Below the pieces are notes generated by a model. The model made no database searches. It worked only from the letters and a program-made list of their open reading frames with translations, and had not been told where the DNA came from. This document shows positions 45,691 through 59,200 of a DNA stretch of 64,000 nt, one piece after another. The stretch's first letter is position 1, and each line of letters begins with the position of its first letter. Location: the NCBI RefSeq assembly GCF_905220565.1, contig NC_059415.1:3702001-3766000 (forward strand), given 5' to 3'. Made by a program: the position numbers and the translations under genes. This DNA is from Melitaea cinxia. Its lineage: Eukaryota; Arthropoda; Insecta; Lepidoptera; Nymphalidae.

Positions 45691-46842
45691 CCCATGTAGG
45701 AATATTAATCTTTAAATTGAATACTATAACTAATATATACAATGTTGATCATATAAATTTTTAAATAAGTTCTCTACTTTCTACTTTATCGTTCACGGTT
45801 TTTAATTAATGTTATTTTAACAAATTTTTCTATGTGTTAAATTACATTATGTGTCATTTCATAATCAAAAAGTTTCATAATCAAAGAGTCAAAGTTTTTG
45901 GTTTAGTCTCTAACGCAAGGATCTTAATAACAGTTGGGATAAATCTTTAAATTTAAAATTTCCCCATCATCACTGAGCTTGAAAAATCAAAATATCAGTA
46001 ACACAAAACAGCAAACATTTTAAATAGTTTACATCTTTTTAATAGTAGGTAGTGTAGTCGTCCAGTTATATATGTAATACTAATTTTACTAATGTTTTTA
46101 AAAACACATAATCCTTTACGTAAGTAGGTTAAATCCAAAAATAATATAACTTTATAAATTATGATTATATTTATAAATTTTAATAAAATACGGCAAGACA
46201 GTAACGGTTGAAATTTTTAAATGGTAAGTAATGACTATTTATTGCCATTCCAAAAGATGACATAAATTTTAAATGTATGTTGCCATATCTCACTAAAATC
46301 TATTACAACTTACCGCTATTTCTATACAACGTGTATGTTTAAACGATTTTCATAATAATTTAGGACCTTTTGAAAATTATATCACTTAGTTAAAAACATA
46401 GAGATACAGGACATAAGATTTAAATTTTTCGCAAATTTAAAACTATGTAAGTCTCAATAGGACCAGAAAATTAATAAATATCTAACAATGTGCTATTTAT
46501 TTTATTTACACTACAAAATCTTAAACACATGCATTTCTTTTCTTAAAATTATCCTTTTTAAGTTAGACAGGTTTTTAACAAGATTCTTCTAAATGTATTA
46601 GCCTCATCTCACGCATATGGCAGGTTATCTAAGGGCCTGATTCACAGGCTGGTGATAAACTTATCTGAATATTGTAGTATCCAGAAGATAGAAGTTTTGA
46701 TAATAATTTCTATTTCTATTTCATTTGTCCGAGGTATCTTTTAGCAACCAGTTAATCCAAAAGTTGTAGTTCATTATTTGAAGTAAAACAAGCACTAATA
46801 GCCAGTTTTATCTCCTGCTGACAAAACCTTATCAGAAACATA

Positions 46843-46848
46843 TTTATT
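46843..46848 (-). promoter_or_regulatory. Candidate poly(A) signal of Wnt5
   Basis: TTTATT on the plus strand (AATAAA on the minus), about 290 nt after the Wnt5 stop. It lies just past a family D repeat, so use is uncertain. Confidence 0.3.
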
Positions 46849-46855
46849 AGAAAAA

Positions 46856-47077
46856 AACGAGTGTGCTTTAGACCATACGACTGAAGTAAAACCCCTTTAG
46901 TAATAAGCTTGCACTGTGTCTTAGATATACGAAACGTAACTGGTTTATATGAGAGAAAGAAAATATCTGCTCACACGTCTCTCTTGCTCCGTCACCCGAT
47001 CACCCTTTTCGTATCTCGTCACGCATTCACCGGCTTACTCGCTAAGTCAAGCGTGCTTAAAGAAGTTTTACTTCAAA
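46856..47077 (-). repeat. Unclassified repeat family D, copy 2
   Basis: Reverse copy of 37205-37380. 'cgagtgtgctttagaccata', 'gactgaagtaaaac' and 'gcgtgcttaaagaagtttta' show that both ends carry GAAGT..ACTTC-type palindromes. It sits in the probable Wnt5 3' UTR. Confidence 0.6.
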
Positions 47078-47138
47078 AAAATATCAGAAACTTGTAAAAC
47101 AGACCTTATGAAATCTAATGTCAATCGGCGAATGTTAA

Positions 47139-47336
47139 TTATTTACAAGTGTACACTTCTATAGTTTTAACACAAGTATTGCAATCGACTCTGCAGCACC
47201 AGTGGAATTTGCACTGGCAGTGCTCCTTGACCACGATCTTCTTGGTGTTGTAGCCTCGTCCGCAACACATGACCGCGCATCCGTCTATACCAGCTGAGGT
47301 CCTGTTGCACTCCCTACCTGTTGTCCCTAGGGATCC
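47139..47336 (-). CDS. Wnt5: Wnt5 last exon
   Basis: The acceptor is atctcaaccag|GGATCC. It encodes GSLGTTGRECNRTSAGIDGC, then AVMCCGRGYNTKKIVVKEHC and the HWCC..DCNTC block, ending TCK-TAA at 47141-47139. This is the Cys-rich thumb/finger domain that contacts Frizzled. Confidence 0.93.
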   Translation of the reverse strand, partial: GSLGTTGRECNRTSAGIDGCAVMCCGRGYNTKKIVVKEHCQCKFHWCCRVDCNTCVKTIEVYTCK

Positions 47337-48360
47337 CTGGTTGAGATAAAATATGTTATTTTATAAAATACTGTATAGTTTTGCATATGGTTTTATAGTT
47401 TGATTGCAAAAGGACATGTTATTAGAATAAAAAGTGCTTTGTAAGGATATTGTAGTGTTCAAAGTATGATGACATATATTAAGATAGAGTACGCTACGCT
47501 TCAGCCTGTAATATCCCACTACTGGGCATAGGTCTCTTTCCCCATGTAGGAGAAGGATCAGAGCTTAATCCACCACGCTGCTCCGATGCGGGTTGGCGGA
47601 TATATTCCCTACTATCAGTAACGATCGTTATCAGGTGTACATGATAACAACCGGGACCGACGGCTTAACGTGCTCTCCAAGGCACGGTGGGGAGACCCAC
47701 AAGGACTGCACAAATACCCAGACCACAGCAAACACCTGTATGTCCAATACAAATGTTTATCATGTGCGGGGATCGAACCCGCAACCGCCAGCGCAACTGT
47801 ATGGTCAGTACAACACATCTCGAGAGCGGGGATCGAACCCGCAGTTGCTAGCGTAGTAGCATATTACTTTAACCACTAAACCTAAACATCAACACTATCT
47901 AAACTCTATATTTAGTGATTTATTTTATAATTTATATGCCAATGCAGACAGAAGACCACTTCTATACCCCCAAGATCGCTTTTCAGCGATAAGGCAGCCC
48001 TTTCCACCTAACGGTACCGTGCAAATATCTTCTATGTAATATTTTTGTTGTGGTGTACAATAAAGTGTAGTATTCTATTTCATTTACCATAGATTCGTTC
48101 CGTACGCAATAATTAGGCGAGTCCTCCAAGTAGACGAGATCCTGCGCAGTGGGCAGGCTGTAGTTAGGGTTGCTCAGGCGAAGCTTGCCGCGCCTCGACA
48201 CCTTTACCTCAGTCGCGCCTTCGTATTTATCACGCAAGTAGTCTCCTATTAATTAAAATTAATTGTTATAACTTTTATTCGTATTTGATAAAATAAAAAT
48301 TACAAACAAGAATTATATATGTCTGTTTTTAATTTCTTTGTATACCTACTCCGGTGTAGA

Positions 48361-48403
<43 letters not shown>

Positions 48404-51400
48404 TTTACTAACGCCCCGCTCGCGGCTTCGGTTCATTGTTTATGCGATTCAGTGAAAATATTCTAGTGAATTTTTTTTTCGAAAACAGTTCAATTTGTGA
48501 CTTTTATTCGTTACAAACATTCATAAATATATAGCGTTAAGTGAGACAAAAAGTTTTTTTTAATCTCAAGTTTCTTAACTTAACTGACGTACAAAAATGG
48601 ATAGCTTGTTAAATAAATATTTCAAAATAATTACTTAATTAATTTTTATATTCACTAAAACATTCATAGTAAAGTGTTATACTACATTCGGTTTATAAAA
48701 ATAAATCTTACAAATGTATATATATAGGTTTACAACGGATTTCAGAATAAAGAGACGAAAATTAGTACGAAACACGATTATTATGATTTTAAAATATCTT
48801 ATTTAACTAAAAATCATTACTCGGGCGATTCATCAAAACTGTTCTTGAAGACTTTAAAATTGAACTCTTTAAGAGACAGTTCGTAAATAATACAAAATCG
48901 TTAAGATATAAGTAAAAAATTAAAAGAACTAAATAAAATTAATCTGTAATATATATTATAATCTGAATAGCTGCAGTCGCAAAAGGTAAAATTCGGTCGG
49001 AGAGGAACTCACAACCCCTAAAGCAGAAAGCAGAGTCATTGCAAACTACGCCAACGTACTAGTCAAAGATTAAGTATTAGTACTCTGCACTACCTACTAT
49101 TGAAATAATATTAAATCTTCTTTAATTATAGACTAAGGAGTATCATTAGCTTATAGCGATAATAAATACACGTTTTGACCATTCTACGTCGCCGGCGGCA
49201 TACGATATTATTTATTAGACCACCCGCTAGATGTCACTGTTAAGACTTAATATCTTTTAATAACAACCTTTAGGAAGATAGTTTCTGTTATAACTAGTAA
49301 TTATTTATAAATTACGACTATTATGTTTAATTTTCACTATTATTTCAAGTTAGCTTTTTATATTTCGTTAGTTGAGGAGGCTTACGCGCTTTTACCTTAA
49401 TTTTTAAACATTTAGATTTAAGTCAAGTAAGAGGCGTTAAAAAATAAAAAAATATATAAGAACATTCTCAAATTAACTTATTTTATTTTTAAGGTGTAAT
49501 ATTTTTTTATAGTTGATTTGAATTAAGAAATTTTAAATTATGCACCAACCCCACTGGAGCAGAGTGTTCGGACTCATACTCACTCATACATACTCACACA
49601 ACATCACTCGGGGAAAGAGGCGAACAGGAGTGGGATTTTACAGGTTCAATCAATCAATCTAATTGGACATTACGTGAACAATAGACAGGTTAACTTTTAC
49701 TTCTTGTCTTTAAATAATGTCTGTCACTGAATGTGGCCATATAGTAAATATTTTTTATTGAATTAATATTATTTTAATGCATTTAAGAAAGAAACGAATC
49801 AATAAAAAAGAATAACTTCATTTATATAAATTGTTGGTTAAAATATATACATTAATACGTTTTATAAATAATTCTTTAAAAAAGATATTTAGGAAAGTAA
49901 GATAACGAAAAGTATTATTCTATGAGTTATCAATTTATTAATATCACATATATTAATAAAACAATCACTAGGTATCTTTTGAGAAATTTAACATTCAGAT
50001 TATCCACAATTTTTATTCATAAAAGGCTTACAAAATTAATAACTCTACGAGAAATATTCATTCAATATGATAAAATTATTAATCCGCCATTCACAGTAGC
50101 AAGGTCTCGTAAAATACGCAGTCAGATTACGCTCTCAAAAGATATGGTAAAGTCGGTAAGGAACGTAAATAACTTAACTTATGTCGTATTTAGTTCATAG
50201 CTTTGGCTTAGCGTTGGCGCGTAGTGCCTTCTGTATTGATATGGTTATCTCAATCTATAAATAATCTGTATTACATACGTACTTAAGCGGGAAAAGAAAA
50301 CACAAATGTCAGAATGACAGACAATCGTGTTATTTCCGCGAAATATATTTATTTTATAACTCTGCGAACTGAAAAATAGCTTTTTTGTTAAATTCTACGC
50401 GGACGAAGTCGCGGGCACAGCTAGTATGGAATATGAATTTGAATGACTTTCTTGGCTTTTTTACAATTTATTTCATTCAAAGTAGCCTAAGTTAGTCCTT
50501 ATTACATCAGCTATCTGCCGGTGAAAGTCCTGTCAAAATCGTTCCAGCCGTTTAAGAGATTAGCCGGAACAAACAGACAGACAGAAAAAATTGTAAAAAA
50601 TGTCATTTTGGTATATATACCGTGTTACCATCATACGGATGTACATATATATGTAGTAAAACGCCGAACGGTTATTTTAATATTACGAACAGACACTGCA
50701 ATTTTATTTATTTTTATAGATGAAAGTCTAATAAAAAATAACAAGAAAAGCGATTGTTTTAGAACAAGACAATTTTATTTTTATCTGCTTGCTTCTCTAT
50801 CCATGTTTAGACGCATCTTATGGATACGCGATTTATATATATTTAACATCTGGTATATCAAACTCTTCGTATCCTAAGCTATCATACATAACCAATTTAC
50901 ATTATACATTCAAATAGTTAAAAATCATTGACAAACCGATATCATACTACATATGTCCCTGCGGGAGTAAGATCTGATAAAGTAGGTACTTTGCATTACT
51001 CCGACACTTAATTTACATAGATGAAATTTATTTGTTAATGCTTCTCTATAACTTCTATATTTAGTATATTCTAACAAAATATGATAAATACCATAAATCT
51101 TGCCACAAACATTACAATTTTGGGTATCTGTCTTTTTTATTCGGAATTCATTCATTGTAATATTTGCATACCATGGTTTTACAGGACACACGATTGTTTT
51201 GTACCATAATGATGCCTTAGTCTTTTGGGATAAGCGAACTTTTATATTTCAAACTAGCGGTGCTCGCGACTACGTCCGCATGGAATAGTGACTTTAGATG
51301 TTCAACGTGATTCTTTAAATTGGCATAACTTTTTTATTTATGAACCAATTAACATGAGACAAACACTAAATGTTAAGCTAAACTTGCCACAATAAAAGCC

Positions 51401-53230
51401 GCATTCAAACCGGACAAGCCGTTTCTGAGATAAGCGTGCACAAGCGCACAGATAAACAGACAAAAATCTAACAATCATTGTTTTGGGTGCTAAACAATCA
51501 GATAAAAAAGATTCATAATTTACCTAAAAAAATGTAGTGACAGAAAGACATTAAACGAAAACCCCATGGGACCTTAACCGTTCAGTGTAGAAATTAATTT
51601 CACATGTACCAGGACAACATGAAGCGACAGGAGGATTAATAGGTCTCATTAGCTTCTTAATATCAGATAACGGAATACAATGGGAGATCATTTACTCGGT
51701 TACGGAATGTTACTTTTGGTATCTGCTTTGAATGGTTCTTAATGGAGTGATTTGTATGTGAAATGTATTGGATACGATTTATTCCAGACCTATTGGCAGG
51801 GGTTATGGCAGTTATATCGGAAATATAGAATATTTATAATAGTTATCAATATCTTGGAAAGGGAAGAGTTTTAGGGTATTTTTGTTTGAAAATTTTGTAT
51901 TAAGTTAAGCTTCGTTAAACTTTACATGAAGAAATAAATAATAAGTGCAACAAAAAGCGATGCAAGCATCTATAATCGCTTCCCATGTGTATTTTTTCGC
52001 TTTGGCACTACTTTCCTGATGCGCACAGCTAAGGAATGGAACTCGTTGCCCGCGTCTGTGTTTCCCGAACGATACAATCTGGGTGCCTTCAAGGCCAGAT
52101 TGAATAGGCTGTTATTAGGCAGGCATGCCCCACCTTCGACCGCATCGTCACTTAACATCAGGTGAGATTGTGGTCAAATGCTTGCCTATTTGTCATTAAA
52201 AAAAAAAAATTGGAAGCATTACCTATACACATAAGGATAACCGTTTAAATAATTTATGAAACATACCGATTTCCCTGAATGAGGCTAGTTGCTGCCAGCA
52301 GGTGATGAGACTACAGGATCCAGACACACCGTGGCATTTGCACGTGACCTGCGACTTCTTTATGACCGCCTAGTATTGCAAAAAAAAAGAAATTGAAATT
52401 ATTATTATTAGGTGTTGTTATTCTTCTTATTTTGCCCTTAATGTATCTTTTATTAACTTCAAACGTTGACCCCACATACATTATATAAAAAAATATTATG
52501 TCAAATTAACTTATATGGTAAAACCGGGAGAGATGCCGCAGTGGGATAGATGCCTCATGTTCTAAAAACCTAACATCCCGAACTCACAAATAAAAATTAA
52601 TCGCATAAGTAGGAGTCGAAGACACCCCGTACCTCGGATATCCACAGATATTCGTGTGGCAAGGACGCGTTTGGATCGTGTGTGTAATTTTCTCCGTGGC
52701 GAAATTTAAAAACACGTCAAAGTTTTAAAGGTTAGTATTTAAGGTTGTATAATTTTATAAATAGTAATAAATTCCGTTATATTTTTTATCACGTCTATAT
52801 ACTGGGTCATTGAGTCTGCATATAGTTGTAAATAGATGCTATTTTGTTTATAATTTATTTAAAAAATACGTGGGCATCTATCCCAATCACAAAGGATAGT
52901 TGCCCTGATTTTTTGAGGTATAGGTGCCCTTACCATATACAGAGTAAGTTTATATGTATAAATTTTTTTTGTGTCTGTTATGTTTTTTATGTATTTAGGT
53001 ATATTTATGTTTGGATGTTTTACTGATTCTAGCAGAACTATGCCACGAAAATATAAAAGAAAGGAAGGAATGCGAGCTCGAATATGTTCTTGGACTATAG
53101 AAAACCTACAGTCAGCTGTCGATGAGAAAGTATGATTGTGCAATGTGCATGTTGACACTTGATATGAATATTTTAGACCAACAATTAAGAATTTATACTT
53201 TTGTTGAATAAATGCTTGTAAAATTTAATT

Positions 53231-53285
<55 letters not shown>

Positions 53286-56200
53286 TAGTCTGTGTGATAT
53301 AAAAATTATATTCTAATTATAACAATTAAAACATATAAAAAACACAAAAAAAATTTCATTGCTATGGCCCATGTTTCTTGGAGACAATCGATGTTTTAGG
53401 AGTAGCCTAACCTAGCATTTGGTTTGGTTTTTCGTTTACACGGTTTAAAGGGCATCTATCCTACTCACTATTTTCATGGTGAGGCAACTATCCATACAGA
53501 TAGGCATCTATCCTCAAAAAAAGGGTTCACGAAAAGCTAATTTCTGCTTAATCTGCATTGGCTAGGTTGAAAAAAAATAGTCATAATTCAACATAAAAGA
53601 TTGAGCTAGCTATATTAATAAAAATTATTCGTATAAAAATAATATTTTTAAAATTAGGTGGCTATTTCAAAAAGTGAGGCATCATCCCGGTTTTACCCTA
53701 CACTCGTTTTATTATGACTAAGTTACCACTTAAGGAGGTAGCGTAATAAAAAAATTTGTAATCTATGAACTATTTAATTATGCTATAAAGGTAAAAACAA
53801 AAACTGTTACGTTTTTCAAAATAAATTGTGACATATTTAATTCATAATGTTGTTTAACCAATATTTTGAGCTCGTTAAAGAGTGGAATAATTGGTATTGT
53901 ATGTCATAAATGATATTGTATAATTATATGCTTATCGTCTGATATTAATAATTTTTGCGAAAAAAGTAGTTTGATTGAAATTCATTTTGATGTAACTAAT
54001 ATGTGCTGTATTTTCTTTTTTTTGTTTTTATTTTTATTTTTTATTTCTTGATTCAATGACGCGTGTGGTTTGTCTATGTAAAGTTAGAAAAAAAAGTTAA
54101 ATTATTGTGTGTACAAAACTGTTTGTCAACTACTTACGGACGTAGTAGTTAATTTAATACGCATTATTCTGAACAACTGAACAGACTGACAACTAAATTG
54201 ACAACTGACTAGACAACTGAAAGAGTATTCCTTAGATTTTGGTCACATTTTAATGAAATCACACGAATGAATTATCAAAGTCAGTACACCAAGTAAAAAG
54301 TTATGAAGCAAAATACACAAAGTTCACTTTAGTTGAGAACTCCCTCCTTCTTTAGAAGACTGTTAAAAATAATAATATTATACTCATGGTAAAAAATTGT
54401 ATAATATATTTGACATACTCTCCTGCCAGCTTCGTTATTATGCCGGTTCATCAGCTGCCTGCCTTGCTCCCGACTACCTCGTTTTACTTTACGTTCCCGC
54501 TCTCGTATGTCCACAAAGCCTTCGGTGAACCTGTTGAAACATTTATTTCATGAGAAAACGGCAAGCTCGATACTGGATCGATTGATTTAATTAAATACAA
54601 CCATTTTTAATTATAATATTTTATTACAAATAATTAATTTATTTACGTAATCTGCAGCAGCAATAAATAATAACACAATTGGACAAATTAGTTCTGGGTT
54701 TCAAGTTTTTAACTTATTTAGACCTGTTGCCTACTTAGTCAAAGAAGTGAACCTAGTCATGATGGTTCTGATTTGTTATCTAATAAACAAAATACCTAGG
54801 CAAATGTATAGAATAATGTTTAAAATAACCTTTTTTTATTTGCTAAGCAAATAGTATTTAGTATACACTATTTACTCTAGTAAATCATTTCAGGTTTTAA
54901 ATAAATTTGTTCAGAAGTTTTGATGTGATGCAAGATCGGTACAGTCACATAATTGTGTTTGCTCGCAAACGAAAAAAAACCGACTTCAATTACATCGACA
55001 AGTAATACAACGTAGATCGACGAAAAAATAGTCAAGCAACTACGCGTTATCAAAGATTACTTAAAAAGTAGTTATCAGATCTCGATAAAATTTATATGTG
55101 ACTACATGATAAACATCAGCTTTCGATTAAATTAAAAATTATCAAAATGGGTACACCCAGTAAAAAGTTATTGCGGATTTTCGAGAGTTTTCCTCGATTT
55201 TTCTGGGATCCCATCATCAGATCCTGGTTTCCTTATCATAGTACCAAACTAGGGATATCTCCTTTCCAACAAAAAAAGAATTGTCAAAATCGGTACATCC
55301 AGTAGAAAGTTAAGCGGTTATAATACAACGTAGGTCGACGAAAAAAGCGTCAAGTAAAAACGCATTATTAGATATAACTCGAAAAGTAGTTGTTAGATCT
55401 CAAATAAATTTAAATGGGACCAATTGGCACACACCACCTTTCGATTAAAACAAAATTTGTTGAAATCAGTCTACCTGGTCAAAAGTTCTGATGTAACATA
55501 CATAAAAAAAAAAAAAAAAAAAATACAGTCGAATTGAGAACCTCCTCCTTTTTTGGAAGTCGGTTAAAAAGAGGCAGAAAAATAAAAATTTAAAGATTCA
55601 TTTAATTTATAAATATTCTGTAATTTTAATTTAAAAAATCCAAACTGAATTGGACCAGTTTCAACTTTATTAAGATTAATGCAATATGTTGGTATTGGTG
55701 TATGGTCATTTCTAGTATGGCCTGATTAAGGTGGTTACAACAAGAAATTAATTATTATGCCATGGTATTGAAATCCAACGAACTGCGCCATAGCGACCCA
55801 GCCTATTATAATACTAATAAAAATAATATATGTTCCCTTCGATTCAGTACGACACATATCTTCTAAAAAAATAATTAAAACTAACTCTTTTTTAAAACTT
55901 GAATTAGTTCTTTACCGACACCAGTTAATTTAAGTTACAAGTTGAATTTTTATTAAACTTTTCACTCCAGTAATCAGACACAACTAATGTCATTTAGGCC
56001 GAGTTGCAAGAAACAAAATTAAAATTTAAGTAGAGGTTAAACTAATTTAATCACAAGAAATTCATACATTTCTTGCGATTAAATTAGTTTAATCACTACT
56101 TAAATTTTAATTTTGTTTCGTGCAACTCGGCGTAAATCTATATAATTAACTACTACAGTAATATATTTAATATTATTAGAAAATAAATAAATAAAATCAC

Positions 56201-59200
56201 ATAAAGATCACGTTTCTAAACATTTTAGCTATTATATTTCATTAATTTTTGTCATAGTAATTTATGATAAAACTAGGCAACAAATCTTGAAAACTGTTTT
56301 TATAGTATTGTATTTAGTTTTTACAAATACTTTTAAAGTTTTATAAAAATGAAATAATAATAATAACATACACTAATCTAAGTAAAAATGAGAATAGTAT
56401 ATTATTTTAGTTCCCTAATTATATTTTATATACATACGTATAAAATAAGCTCAACGTAGTGTCATTAGGCTAGAAGACTTATAAGTTTCATAAGCGCCTT
56501 ATAACTTTATAAGTTTCTCTATCATTTATACTGCTCCTGGTACATCACAGTTCCAAATGGGAAAGGCAGGAAAATTGGAAAGAGATAGCAATAAAACGAA
56601 AGCTACCAATAAATAGAGACAGCTAAAGTTTTCACATTTTCATTGGGTTACGCCCACTGCTACGAAAGCTCTACGTCGTATCGATTAGTAGCCTGTTTAC
56701 TTAATTTAGAAAACACGGCCTTGTTGTGATTGAAATAGAATTTAAGTTCCTTTGTATGATTGATGATACCATTCAAATTTATAAAAATGCGATGAAATAA
56801 TAGTGTTTAGGATAAGGACAAATTAATTTATTAAAAACAGTAACATAATAAACATAATGCTTAAAATGCGGTATTTCTTTCCATTGTATATCTGAAGTTG
56901 TAGAAAATATCTTTAAAATAGTTAAGATATACATGTTAGCGTGATCCAGATTAACTATCCTCAACGGTTTATGTATTCCTGGTCGATAGTAGCGAATTTA
57001 AGCATGGTTAACGCCGTTTAAACCCGGTTTATCCGGGTTTAAGAAAAATCACCGTTCTTCGTTTACTCATTTTAACCATTACAAAGTGAACATACTTTGT
57101 TTTCGGAAAATGAGCATTATTTGTCGCACTTGTTAAGTGGTAGTCCCAAAACGAATACAATTTTGATTTAATTATTGGCTAAATTTAATTTAATCTATTA
57201 GACTTCATTTTCAGGCTCGAAATGGGTTCTATATATATACCTTCCTTTTCATATTTTACCATCCAAAAAAATGTTCATGGTAAATACAAGTTACATTATA
57301 TTTTTACTATCCGGTATAACGGTTTTACCATAAATTATACATTATATTTTAAAACGAGTTAAATCATAAAAGTCACGAAATCTACGTATCATTTGAATTG
57401 CTTCACAAATTCCTTCAGACCTCTCGCAATCTGATGCTCGCCTGGTGAGAAAAATATTCGAATGCGGGAAAATCTTCTTTATGAAGTAAAGACGGTATTT
57501 CTCTCGTGGTCGGTCGGTATCCTTTGGAACATTCCTCACTCAAATTCCAATCATTCTTTAACCTCCTAACAATTCTGCGGTCCTAATTGAGAAAATTCAA
57601 ACAACTGAAATATCGGAAAAGCTTTTTTAAAGTATTCGCGATAAAAATCTTAAAAAGCAGTCCAGTTTCCTTTACAGGTATTCCCCAAATACTGCTTAGT
57701 ACGAATCGTATAATATAATTTAATATTAATTGGCTCATTCATACTCCATCTACGTTATGGAATCCTGGTATTTGAAGGCTTGAATTTTCCCAAAGCCGCG
57801 TGATCGTCCGTAATTTAATAAAACCGAACGTAGTCCCTCTTCGAAGCTTGATAGCGTACTGAATGAAAACAACTTGGTCTGAAATAAGCTCCTGTTCACA
57901 ATGCAATATCCTTACGGTTTCTGCTCTCCCAATAATACAACCTTAAAAGTGTGGTGGCGCCTTAAATTTGCATCCCCTTTAAACGAAATAAGAGAGAAAA
58001 TGCTTTAGAAAATTAAAACAAAAAATATTGCCCCTTTGTTGAGTCAATTTACTTGTAATTAGATTTTGCCGCAACTTATTTTGATGTACCTAAATTTTTT
58101 TTCCGCACGCTTGCTTAGGGAGTAAGCTGGTGAATAAGTGACGAGAACGTTACGGAAAGTGTGATCGGGCGAGGCGAACGGAAGTTAACAGGGATATAAG
58201 TTAGTGAAGGTAGAAAAAGAGAGATTTACGTTTCGTAAGTTTTACTTCAGTTGTGTGGTCTAAAGCTGACTCGTTTTTTTAAGAATATGGATCATCATCA
58301 TAACTTCAGCCTATCGCAGTCCACTGTTGGACATAGGCCTGCCCAAGTTCGCGCCACACATTCCGGTCTTCCGCAATCCTCATCCAGCCTACACCGGCAA
58401 CCTTACGTAGATCATCGGTCCATCGGGCCGGAGGACGTCCCACACTGCGTTTGCCAAGACGCGGTCGCGGAAGAATATGGATGGGGAGTACATATTTTGA
58501 GCGAAAAATATGTAGATATCTATTATTCAAATAATTAAAAAAAAGACTGTTTTTATGGCCCGTTGGTGGTTAACAACGACGAAATAATGTTATTTCCTCC
58601 ATTGAAACAGTTTACAGTTTTCACTATGGGAGTAGCAGTAATATGACATTTGTCCTCTTGTTTATTTAAGAATTTCAGCTTAAAATAACACTACTTATTA
58701 TTGAATTAGTTATTTCTAAAAATATATCTTAGATCTACATAAATAAAAATAAATCTGACCAAATTGACTGAACCAAATTCTTTTTGGCAGTTTCACGGTT
58801 TGTTTTAAAGAAAATAAAAAAATTAAAATTATTGTCAAGAAAAAAATTACAGTACTATGTTTGCCGGGTTAATGTAAATTTCTATTTATATTAACCTGCT
58901 GACAAAATCTCTCATCTCATTGGCCTTAGTCCGTCTATTGCAGACGATTTAGACAGTGTCAAAAAGACACTGTGTCGCCTAGGTCACTTTTCAGGAAAAC
59001 GCAGAGTTGCCTAAGCTCTGCGCCACCCTCTCGACCTCACTGGCTAGGCCCACAAGAACGACGAGTAGATACGTGTGGAGCCAGTTCAGCTGCGGGAGTC
59101 TCTCGCATTTTAGACCTATGCCACAAATGATTGACGCAGACCCCATTCCGGGTTTCAAATGAATTTTTCCTTCTCCAGGACCCTGACGATTTTAGGCTTT

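Larger units (their letters stand above)
42804..47138. other. Intergenic region between the NYN nuclease and Wnt5 genes
   Basis: It should hold the promoter of the NYN gene (right of 42803) and the Wnt5 3' UTR (left of 47139). It contains a possible captured coding fragment (43179-43303), one Helitron-like element, one SINE family C copy, one RTE-tailed SINE piece and one family D repeat. The remaining AT-rich sequence shows nothing recognisable. Confidence 0.6.
48246..52266 (-). other. Wnt5 intron (4.0 kb)
   Basis: It contains an (AT)n tract, an inverted Helitron-like composite, two LINE fragments and a Helitron-like 3' end, all listed separately. The stretch 48402-50339 is otherwise AT-rich with only a possible SINE relic near 49000-49070. 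Confidence 0.65.

Noticed and set aside
47767..47855. tRNA genes on the minus strand (two B-box-like blocks)
   Set aside because: Both blocks belong to a SINE whose body is repeated at 28254 and 63230.
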